Positions 19,793 to 24,822 of a stretch of DNA of 24,822 nucleotides are shown piece after piece. The stretch comes from a virus. The stretch's first letter is position 1, and each line of letters opens with the position of its first letter. The stretch covers positions 1-24,822 of IMG/VR virus record IMGVR_UViG_3300005466_000518. The stretch is one strand, 5' to 3'. A model generated the notes under the pieces. The model worked only from the letters and a program-made list of their open reading frames with translations. It was not told the origin of the DNA and ran no database searches. Both the position numbers and the translations under genes were made by a program.

Positions 19793-21388
19793 CGCAACGT
19801 CGATGTCGCCGAGCTCGGCCAGCGCCTGGCCCAGATCGAGCGCCGCCTGCTCGGCGCGCTGAACAATGAGCCGCTGCGCTAGAAGCTGCCGCTTGCGTTC
19901 TTCGGTCTCACGCCTCTTGCTGGCGATCTCCGCGGTCTGCCGGTCGTAGACGTTCTTGCTGATTTCCTTCTTGTCGTAGCGCTCGTACAGGCGATTCTCG
20001 CGGTCGTCCAGTTCGGCCAACGCCTGATCGAGCTCGTCGAGTATCCGCGCCTCGTCGGCCAGGCTGCGCGCCTCGACCTCTTGTTCGGCGAGGACCTGCC
20101 GCCGCTGCTCTTCGGCGAGCGCCAGCGGATCGCGCAGCGCCTCGATGAGTCGTGCTCGGACACGCGGCCACACGCCGGGCTGCGACGGCGTGCCGCCGCC
20201 CTGGCTGCGCCTGCCGGCGCTGTTGACCGGCAGGCTACGCATGCCACACGGCTCCTGATTGACCAAGGTGCGGCCCTTAGCCATCCGCGCGGCGCAGGCG
20301 ATATAGAGGTACGTCCGCTCACCCTGACGGCGCAGGTTCCAGCGCACGCGCCAGGTGCACCCGCACAGCACGGTGACGTGCCGCAGCGGGTGGTCGAATT
20401 CGTAGGGGCGCCCGCCGTGCTTGCCGTCGCGCTGCTTGATGAGCGTATCGAGCGTGTCGGCCGCAGGATACTCATCGCGCCTGCAGCCGCCGCCCAGGCG
20501 GCACTGCGTCCGCTCCAGTTCACTGCTGTGGATCAGCGGCGGCACCGTGAACGCTACCCGCGCTGGGTTGGCGATGCGCCTGCGGATGATGAAGTGGCCA
20601 TCGACCCGGTCCTTCACCTCGAGCCCGCGGGCATACGGCAGCTCGCCCTTCAGTGCCGGGTTGCGCAGCAGATTGCGGAAGCGCTGGCTCGTCCACTCCT
20701 TCTTTGCCCCACGCTTCGGGTCGAGCGGCGCATGCTCGGTCAGCCAGCGGCACGCCTCGCGCGCGGAGCCCGTCGGCTCGGCGTACAGCTGGAGCGCGTG
20801 CAGGAACGCCGCAGCACGGTCCGGGACGATGACCGCGCCCAACGCGGTCGGGTCACGCTCGAGCCAGTAGGGCTTCATGCCGGCCATCCACTGCCCGCGC
20901 TCGGCGCGCGTGCGCCGCTGCTCCATCGACCGTCGCCGCGTGGTATCCGCTTCCATGCCGCTGATGCCTGCCCAGATGCCGATCTGATCGATGTTGTACC
21001 CATCGCGGGTGGCCTCATAGGTGTACTCGGGAAGCTGCGCGTGCAGCATCACGATCGGGTACGCGCCAGTCACGCCGCGATGGAATCGATAGTGGTCATA
21101 GAAGATGACGCCCGAGTGTTTCTTGCTATGCGCATCTTCGATCAGGCCGCGCAGCGCCAGGCGATCAGGATCGAAGCCCGTGCGCCAATCGATGTAGATC
21201 GCGACGATGGTCAGCCCGCGCTGCTTGGCGTACAACGTCTCGGCGGCGAGTTGGTGCTCGATCGAGACCGCCTTCGGATCGTCGTCCGAGAGACGGCAGT
21301 AGAGGGCACGCATGTCGGCAAAGGCGACCGATGGATCGAAAGGCACCAGACGGACCTCATGGTGGTGCGGCTTGCGGCGACGGGGCAT
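19688..21388 (-). CDS. int: Large serine recombinase (integrase)
   Basis: The preferred start is ATG 21388 (566 residues) because a TATACT element lies 7 bases before it and an attP-like dyad occupies the sequence up to the alternative ATG at 21427. The resolvase domain has ALYCRLSDDD with the catalytic Ser34, SIEHQLAAETLYA, and FYDHYRFHRG as the Arg-rich motif. The recombinase domain follows (about 190-290: GQWMAGMKPYWL, WTSQRFRNLLRNPALKGE). A zinc-ribbon region has VTVLCGCTW and the Cys residues near IACAARM and EPCGM. Residues about 420-530 form a long coiled coil. This is the full domain order of phage integrases such as those of phiC31 and Bxb1; it integrates the genome at an attB site. 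Confidence 0.93.
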   Translation of the reverse strand: MPRRRKPHHHEVRLVPFDPSVAFADMRALYCRLSDDDPKAVSIEHQLAAETLYAKQRGLTIVAIYIDWRTGFDPDRLALRGLIEDAHSKKHSGVIFYDHYRFHRGVTGAYPIVMLHAQLPEYTYEATRDGYNIDQIGIWAGISGMEADTTRRRSMEQRRTRAERGQWMAGMKPYWLERDPTALGAVIVPDRAAAFLHALQLYAEPTGSAREACRWLTEHAPLDPKRGAKKEWTSQRFRNLLRNPALKGELPYARGLEVKDRVDGHFIIRRRIANPARVAFTVPPLIHSSELERTQCRLGGGCRRDEYPAADTLDTLIKQRDGKHGGRPYEFDHPLRHVTVLCGCTWRVRWNLRRQGERTYLYIACAARMAKGRTLVNQEPCGMRSLPVNSAGRRSQGGGTPSQPGVWPRVRARLIEALRDPLALAEEQRRQVLAEQEVEARSLADEARILDELDQALAELDDRENRLYERYDKKEISKNVYDRQTAEIASKRRETEERKRQLLAQRLIVQRAEQAALDLGQALAELGDIDVASFTDAEWGRVLPDLVEAVVLDVAGDPTIRWHRPA

Positions 21389-21395
21389 TGCCGGG

Positions 21396-21401
21396 AGTAT
21401 A
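21396..21401 (-). promoter_or_regulatory. Candidate -10 element of the recombinase gene
   Basis: TATACT on the minus strand ends 7 bases before ATG 21388, so the mRNA would begin at or next to the start codon. No good -35 hexamer is visible; the region upstream is the attP-like dyad. Integrase expression may therefore change when the site is recombined. Confidence 0.5.
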
Positions 21402-21403
21402 TA

Positions 21404-21447
21404 GCGCAAACCAGTTTCCCGTTCCATAACCGAAAACTAGTTTGAGC
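21404..21447. other. Candidate attP site: 44-bp imperfect dyad upstream of integrase
   Basis: Left arm GCGCAAACCAGTTTCCCGTT (21404-21423) and right arm AACCGAAAACTAGTTTGAGC (21428-21447) match as inverted repeats in 16 of 20 positions around a 4-base centre CCAT. Serine integrases use attP sites of about 50 bp with imperfect dyad symmetry, often just upstream of the integrase gene. If this is an intact attP, the window is from an unintegrated or circular genome. A promoter operator is the alternative. Confidence 0.55.
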
Positions 21448-21494
21448 CATTCGCGGCAGGCGCGTCTAGGGCCTCACTAAGAATTCACTTCACG

Positions 21495-21500
21495 TACAAT
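21495..21500 (+). promoter_or_regulatory. Candidate -10 element of the Rad52-like gene
   Basis: TACAAT ends 6 bases before ATG 21507, the distance expected for a leaderless transcript. There is no Shine-Dalgarno sequence in front of the gene. The -35 region is not convincing. Confidence 0.5.
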
Positions 21501-21506
21501 GGAACG

Positions 21507-21908
21507 ATGGTGTCGAGCGGGGAACCGCTGGTCGATGAAGCCGGGAAGCCGACCGCGGCGGGCTGGCGAACCATCGGCGAGCGCCTGCGGCATCCGATGC
21601 CGACCCATACCCGGCCCGGCCGCGGCGGCCGAGCGTTTGAGTACGTGACCGCCAGTCAGGTGGCTCAGCGTTTGGACGAGACGGTCGGGCCGGGCAACTG
21701 GTCGAGCCGCCTGCAGCTCCTCGGCCACGAGCCGTGGACGATGCTCTGCGAGCTCACCATCTTCGGGGTAACGAAAACCGACGTCGGCTTCGGCGGGTCG
21801 GACGGGGACGCCGACGATGACAGCCAGCCGTCCAAGATCGCCGCCAGCGATGCGCTCAAACGAGCCGCGCTGCTGTGGGGCGTGGGGCGCTGGCTGCGCC
21901 TGAAATAA
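21507..21908 (+). CDS. Rad52/Rad22-family single-strand annealing protein
   Basis: The protein is 133 residues. FEYVTASQVAQRLDETVGPGNWSSRLQ near residues 45-72 is the family signature (Y-[IV]-x-...-V-x-xRLd..vGp.nW). It is followed by MLCELTIFGVTKTDVG and by PSKIAASDALKRAALLWGVGRWL near 105-130, where the conserved SDALKRAa..fGvGryL motif lies. Phage members are small, as here, and anneal complementary strands during recombination, usually together with an exonuclease. The Cas4/RecB-like and VRR-NUC nucleases in the early operon are likely partners. The gene is transcribed away from the integrase and is probably leaderless. Confidence 0.9.
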   Translation: MVSSGEPLVDEAGKPTAAGWRTIGERLRHPMPTHTRPGRGGRAFEYVTASQVAQRLDETVGPGNWSSRLQLLGHEPWTMLCELTIFGVTKTDVGFGGSDGDADDDSQPSKIAASDALKRAALLWGVGRWLRLK

Positions 21909-21920
21909 GGGAGGGTCCTG

Positions 21921-22040
21921 ATGCCCGGTCAGTTTGAGATCCTGCTACTCGCGATCATCGCCACGCTCGTCGGCAGTGGCCTGGGGTCCATCGCCTACTA
22001 CCTGGTCGGCGAACTCCGTGGCGTGTGGGAGCGCTGGTAA
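21921..22040 (+). CDS. Tiny single-span membrane protein
   Basis: The frame runs from ATG 21921, with GGGAGGG 4-5 bases upstream of a spacer, to TAA overlapping the next ATG (TAATG). It encodes 39 residues: MPGQFEILLLAIIATLVGSG, then LGSIAYYLVGELRGVWERW. Residues about 6-30 form a transmembrane helix, and the basic/aromatic tail probably faces the cytoplasm. Overlap with the next start and a good ribosome binding site support translation. Function is unknown; superinfection exclusion or host membrane interference would fit such proteins, but nothing here shows it. Confidence 0.7.
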   Translation: MPGQFEILLLAIIATLVGSGLGSIAYYLVGELRGVWERW

Positions 22041-22633
22041 TGCCGAAACGCGAGGTACCCGAGGAGACCCACCTGTTCAAAGAACGCGTCGAGCGCGAGC
22101 GCGAGCGGCTTCAGCAAGACTACGCTGGCAAACGGTTCGTCGTCAGCTTCAGCGACTACCTGATGGATCCTGAGCCGCGCTATTACGTCGCGGAACATAA
22201 CCAATACACCGACGAGCGATATCGCAGCACCACCGTCCACGTGAGAGGTCTGAGCGAAGAAGATGCTCGGACTCGCGCGGCGCAGTTCGAAGCGGAATAC
22301 CCAGATGGCACCCCACCGGACTTCTGGTGGAACAGACTGCCGGAGGCAAACAAACACGCTCTTGCGGAGATCATGGCGCAGGCGATACGTCGCCTGGTCG
22401 ACATGAAGCTTGAGGTCGCTGAAAAGCGGCGACGGGGAACACTGACAGAACGCGAAGCCGAACTCGTCAGTCTGCTCGATAGGGACCGCGCTGGCCTCAG
22501 CGGCGCCGAAGACAAGCGCCTGAGCGAGCTCTGTTCTACCTGGCCGTGGCCGTTTGAGGAGAAGGTCGCACCAAAGCCTCGCGCCAAGCGTTCGCGGAGT
22601 TCTGTAGATAAGGGTCGCCGTGGCCTTTGGTAG
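22040..22633 (+). CDS. Hypothetical charged protein downstream of Rad52
   Basis: The protein is 197 residues from ATG 22040, coupled to the preceding stop. The N-terminus is a charged helix (ETHLFKERVERERERLQQDY). The middle, FVVSFSDYLMDPEPRYYVAEHNQYTDERYRS and VHVRGLSEEDARTRAAQFEAEYPDG, is a mixed alpha/beta unit. The C-terminal half has ALAEIMAQAIRRLVDMKLEVAEKRRRGTLTEREAELVSLLDRDR, a long helix pair, and a basic tail. Its DNA is less GC-rich than the structural genes. No family recognised. It may be a recombination or partition accessory by context. Confidence 0.7.
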   Translation: MPKREVPEETHLFKERVERERERLQQDYAGKRFVVSFSDYLMDPEPRYYVAEHNQYTDERYRSTTVHVRGLSEEDARTRAAQFEAEYPDGTPPDFWWNRLPEANKHALAEIMAQAIRRLVDMKLEVAEKRRRGTLTEREAELVSLLDRDRAGLSGAEDKRLSELCSTWPWPFEEKVAPKPRAKRSRSSVDKGRRGLW

Positions 22634-22670
22634 GTCCGATGTGCCTGTCAGCAGAACAATCTGTGATGTA

Positions 22671-22700
22671 TTGACAGCGCGTCCATTACGTTGGTACTGT
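22671..22700 (+). promoter_or_regulatory. Sigma-70-like promoter for the ParB-like genes
   Basis: TTGACA (22671-22676), 18 bases, TACTGT (22695-22700). The -35 is a perfect consensus. Transcription would start near 22707, and GGGGAGGTG lies about 7 bases before ATG 22730. This is the clearest promoter-ribosome binding site pair in the window. Confidence 0.65.
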
Positions 22701-22729
22701 CTGACCATCATCTAGGGGAGGTGGTCTCG

Positions 22730-23752
22730 ATGGCCGCCGCAGCGACTTCTGCGTCTTCGTCGCAGGTCACGGAGATCGAACGCCTGGGCTTCAAATGGAA
22801 TGAAGTTGCCCAATTCGACCTGGCTCGTCTTGATCGCGAGAATCGCGCCGTTCAAGTCCGGGCGGCGAACAACTACGCCCACCGTGACGAGGTCACCGCA
22901 TACGCCCAGCAGATGGGCCAGGTTGCCTTTCCACCAATCGTGGTGACGAAGGATGACTATCTCGTCGATGGCAACACGCGGGTTGCTGCAGCGGTCAGCC
23001 GCAAGGATCGATTCTTCCCGGCGATCATCATCGGCGAGGCCTACGCGACCGCTGAGCCATCGCGTCAACTCGAGTTCAAGGCGTTAGCCGCCACGCTGAA
23101 TAACCAGAATGGTCGACGGCAGACGCCGCGGGAGATGCGGCAGACCGTGGCTGAACTGGTGAGTTTGGGCTGGCGGATCGATCAGGTGCAGCGTGTAACC
23201 GGTGCCAAGCCAGCAGACGTACGACAGATCAAGTGGGAGATCGACGCCCGCGATCGGCTCAAGACGGTCGGGCTCAGTAACGGTCAGGTGCGGGCTACGG
23301 GCGCCTCGCTACGAACGCTTGGCAAGCCAGTTGTTCTGGGACTCAATCACGAGCCGTATCGGGAAGTCGCTCGACTCGCAATGGATGCCGGACTCAATGC
23401 GGCCGAAATTGTCGAAGTGGCAACAAGTGCCAAGGCCACCGGTAGCGACCAGGCGGCACTCGAACAGATCTCCAAGGTGCGCCAGGAAAATGCCGAGCGC
23501 ATCCGTCGACATCAGTTTGAGGCCGGCACAACCAAGCCTCCCGTTGCTCGCCAACTCCGCCAGCATCTGGGCTTTGTCGCCGCGTTCGACGGCAAAGAGT
23601 CTGCGTTGATCGAGACAAACCATCCGTCGATGGCCCAGCACATCGACGTACTGGATAAAGCGATGCGGATTCTCACCGACGTTGCGACCCTGCAACGCGC
23701 GAAACTCACCGAGATTGAAGAAGAGCTCGCCGCCAGTGGCACCAGCAACTAA
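22730..23752 (+). CDS. ParB/Srx-fold DNA-binding protein 1
   Basis: The protein is 340 residues from ATG 22730, 7 bases after GGGGAGGTG; a TTG at 22691 further up is in frame but lies in the promoter. The ParB N-terminal fold shows as VAFPPIVVTKDDYLVDGNTRVAAAVS (65-90), with DGNTRVAA in the place of the usual DGhHRxxA motif (box II). A helix-turn-helix region follows around RQTPREMRQTVAELVSLGWRIDQVQRVTGAKPADVRQ. The C-terminal third is helical. It may bind DNA for partition, regulate genes or act as a nuclease as some ParB-fold phage proteins do. A ParA-type ATPase is not present in the window. Confidence 0.82.
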   Translation: MAAAATSASSSQVTEIERLGFKWNEVAQFDLARLDRENRAVQVRAANNYAHRDEVTAYAQQMGQVAFPPIVVTKDDYLVDGNTRVAAAVSRKDRFFPAIIIGEAYATAEPSRQLEFKALAATLNNQNGRRQTPREMRQTVAELVSLGWRIDQVQRVTGAKPADVRQIKWEIDARDRLKTVGLSNGQVRATGASLRTLGKPVVLGLNHEPYREVARLAMDAGLNAAEIVEVATSAKATGSDQAALEQISKVRQENAERIRRHQFEAGTTKPPVARQLRQHLGFVAAFDGKESALIETNHPSMAQHIDVLDKAMRILTDVATLQRAKLTEIEEELAASGTSN

Positions 23753-24764
23753 ACTCGCGCGGCCGGGCTACGCGCTGGACTTCGTAAGCGTCGTCGTTCA
23801 CGTCGCGGCCGAATTGGAGAGCGCCGGTCCGGCCGCGCTCTCCGTCAATGCGATTGCTGCCCGGTGGACCCCGGTGGTCACCACGGATTTGCATCGCGTC
23901 CAGGTCAATGAGGGAGTTCTTGGCGACGCTGCAGCGAAGATCTGGCTGGTGCTGCGGGCACTGCGCGAATTTGGCGACCAGATCGAGTGGCTGGCTGACG
24001 GCCGTGACGTACGGCTAGCCGTCCCGCGCAACGAGCTGCGTTGGCGGAATGAGCCGGTACCGCGGCAGGATGCGCCGCTGGTGCTGCGCGACCCGTTCAA
24101 TCCGATGAGCGGGCAGTTCGCGGAAAACGTTCGGAAGTTGAGCGGCAAGGATCAAATGACCGAGCTCCGCGAGTCAATGCGGGCGTTCGGCTGGCTCGAC
24201 TGGTTGCCAGCGATCGAGGACGAGCGGGGCGTGACGATCGTCGGCCATCGGCGGAAGTCTGTCGCGGCCGAACTTGGCATTGAGCCCGTGATCCGCAAAG
24301 TCGAATTCGGCCGGGGCGATGCGGGCGATGCTGAGCGGCTCAAGCTGGCGATTGCGTCGAATATTGGGCAGAAACCGTTTACACCCGAAGAGCGCCAACG
24401 GATCGCGAAGTACCTGTACGGCGAGCGCGGATGGGGCCTCGAGCGCATTGCCCAGGCGCTGCAAGTATCCAAGACTACGATCGGGCGTGACCTGGAAGGT
24501 TTTCCCACTGTGGGAAAACCTGATCGACCCAAAGGTGGGCGGCCGAAGCGGCCGGCAGGGGCAGCCAAGAAGGCGCGCAACGTGGCTGAGAAGGTCATCC
24601 ATCAGGGAATGACGCCACGGCAAGCCGCCGCGGAAGAAGGGTATCGGTCAACCAACGCCGAGAAGGTGGTCGATCGCGGGAAGGCCGTGCTCTACGACGA
24701 GATGATCGCGGCGCGAGAGGCGTCACCTAGCAGGCATTGCCAGACCTGTACCTGCTTCGCTTGA
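23736..24764 (+). CDS. ParB-like DNA-binding protein 2
   Basis: The protein is 342 residues. I chose GTG 23736 because it follows GAAGAAGAG and overlaps the previous stop by 17 bases; the longer frame lies inside the first ParB-like gene. Residues 1-110 are unlike anything I recognise. Residues 115-190 form the ParB N-terminal fold: PFNPMSGQF, MTELRESMRAFGWLDWLPAI, and VTIVGHRRKSVAAEL with the GHRR motif (170-173). A helix-turn-helix follows (ERGWGLERIAQALQVSKTTIGRDL, 230-253). FPTVGKP (256-262) is encoded by a 25-bp palindrome. The tail is basic and ends with HCQTCTCFA, three Cys of unknown use. Likely partner of the first ParB-like protein. Confidence 0.82.
   Translation: MAPATKLARPGYALDFVSVVVHVAAELESAGPAALSVNAIAARWTPVVTTDLHRVQVNEGVLGDAAAKIWLVLRALREFGDQIEWLADGRDVRLAVPRNELRWRNEPVPRQDAPLVLRDPFNPMSGQFAENVRKLSGKDQMTELRESMRAFGWLDWLPAIEDERGVTIVGHRRKSVAAELGIEPVIRKVEFGRGDAGDAERLKLAIASNIGQKPFTPEERQRIAKYLYGERGWGLERIAQALQVSKTTIGRDLEGFPTVGKPDRPKGGRPKRPAGAAKKARNVAEKVIHQGMTPRQAAAEEGYRSTNAEKVVDRGKAVLYDEMIAAREASPSRHCQTCTCFA
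24497..24521. repeat. Perfect 12-bp-arm palindrome inside the second ParB-like gene
   Basis: AGGTTTTCCCAC, a central T, and GTGGGAAAACCT. It encodes Glu-Gly-Phe-Pro-Thr-Val-Gly-Lys-Pro between the helix-turn-helix and the basic tail. It could be the ParB-like protein's own binding site, or a protein motif whose codons happen to be palindromic. Confidence 0.6.
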
Positions 24765-24774
24765 GGTCCGTGGC

Positions 24775-24822
24775 ATGCGTAGTCCGTGGAGTATCCCCAC
24801 GAAGTTTGAATTTGCCCAGCTC
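24775..24822 (+). CDS. Start of a further gene, cut by window edge
   Basis: ATG 24775 follows GAGGT by 8 bases and opens a frame of 16 codons to the edge (MRSPWSIPTKFEFAQL). The spacing of 10 bases after the ParB-like stop fits the same operon. Nothing can be said about the product. Confidence 0.55.
   Translation, partial: MRSPWSIPTKFEFAQL

Noticed and set aside
20081-21445. Long open frame on the plus strand (454 codons)
   Set aside because: It is the shadow of the serine recombinase; its translation is Arg/Ala/Gly-rich without motifs, while the opposite strand has the full recombinase domain order.
1-24822. tRNA genes, CRISPR arrays, insertion sequences
   Set aside because: No cloverleaf-like T-loop string with matching acceptor stem, no regularly spaced repeats and no transposase were noticed; a tRNA scan was not possible.

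Overview
The window is part of a GC-rich temperate tailed phage (class Caudoviricetes, siphovirus-like with an HK97-type head). It is either a free phage or phage-plasmid genome or a prophage segment. No rRNA, tRNA, CRISPR array or insertion sequence was seen. Most genes overlap end to start (ATGA, GTGA or TTGA junctions), so many are translated as coupled units. The host cannot be named. The GC content, leaderless-looking promoters, a secreted muralytic enzyme and the style of the primase-helicase would suit an actinobacterial or Chloroflexota host, but this is inference.

Layout. (1) Positions 1 to 11.75 kb, minus strand: the late operon. Read in the direction of transcription it holds small and large terminase subunits, a small basic protein, portal, a small protein, a Mu-F-like head protein, a glycosyltransferase, a Com-like zinc finger, prohead protease, major capsid, a small acidic protein, a gp6-like connector, a gp10-like protein, a probable tail terminator, a GT2 glycosyltransferase, a SAM methyltransferase, a beta-rich probable virion protein and a CgeB-like glycosyltransferase cut by the window edge. 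Two candidate late promoters share the -35 hexamer GTGACA. (2) 11.8 to 17.9 kb, minus strand: the early operon. It holds small unknown genes, a signal-peptide lysozyme-like protein, a small membrane protein, a probable ssDNA-binding protein, a VRR-NUC nuclease, a Prim-Pol/AAA primase-helicase, a Cas4/RecB-like nuclease and a run of tiny Cys-rich proteins. (3) 17.9 to 19.4 kb: the immunity region, with a divergent promoter region, an XRE-family repressor and a PAS-domain protein. (4) 19.7 to 21.45 kb, minus strand: a large serine recombinase, with a 44-bp imperfect dyad just upstream that is a good attP candidate. (5) 21.5 kb to the right edge, plus strand: a Rad52-family annealing protein, a small membrane protein, an unknown protein, two tandem ParB-like proteins and the start of another gene.

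How it fits together. The repressor and PAS protein sit where the lysis-lysogeny decision is usually made. A 35-bp bipartite element, TGCGCTTTTSAST-N15-GCASACT, occurs three times: in front of the early operon, the PAS gene and the small gene after it. This suggests common control. The early operon and the Rad52 gene would supply replication and recombination, the late operon builds the head and neck, and the recombinase integrates the genome. The three glycosyltransferases and one methyltransferase embedded among virion genes suggest modification of the virion or of host glycans.

The most interesting items are the three-copy regulatory element, the PAS protein beside the repressor, the glycosyltransferase/methyltransferase cassette, the attP-like dyad, two striking palindromes inside coding regions (13417-13456 and 24497-24521) and the tandem ParB-like genes without a visible ParA.
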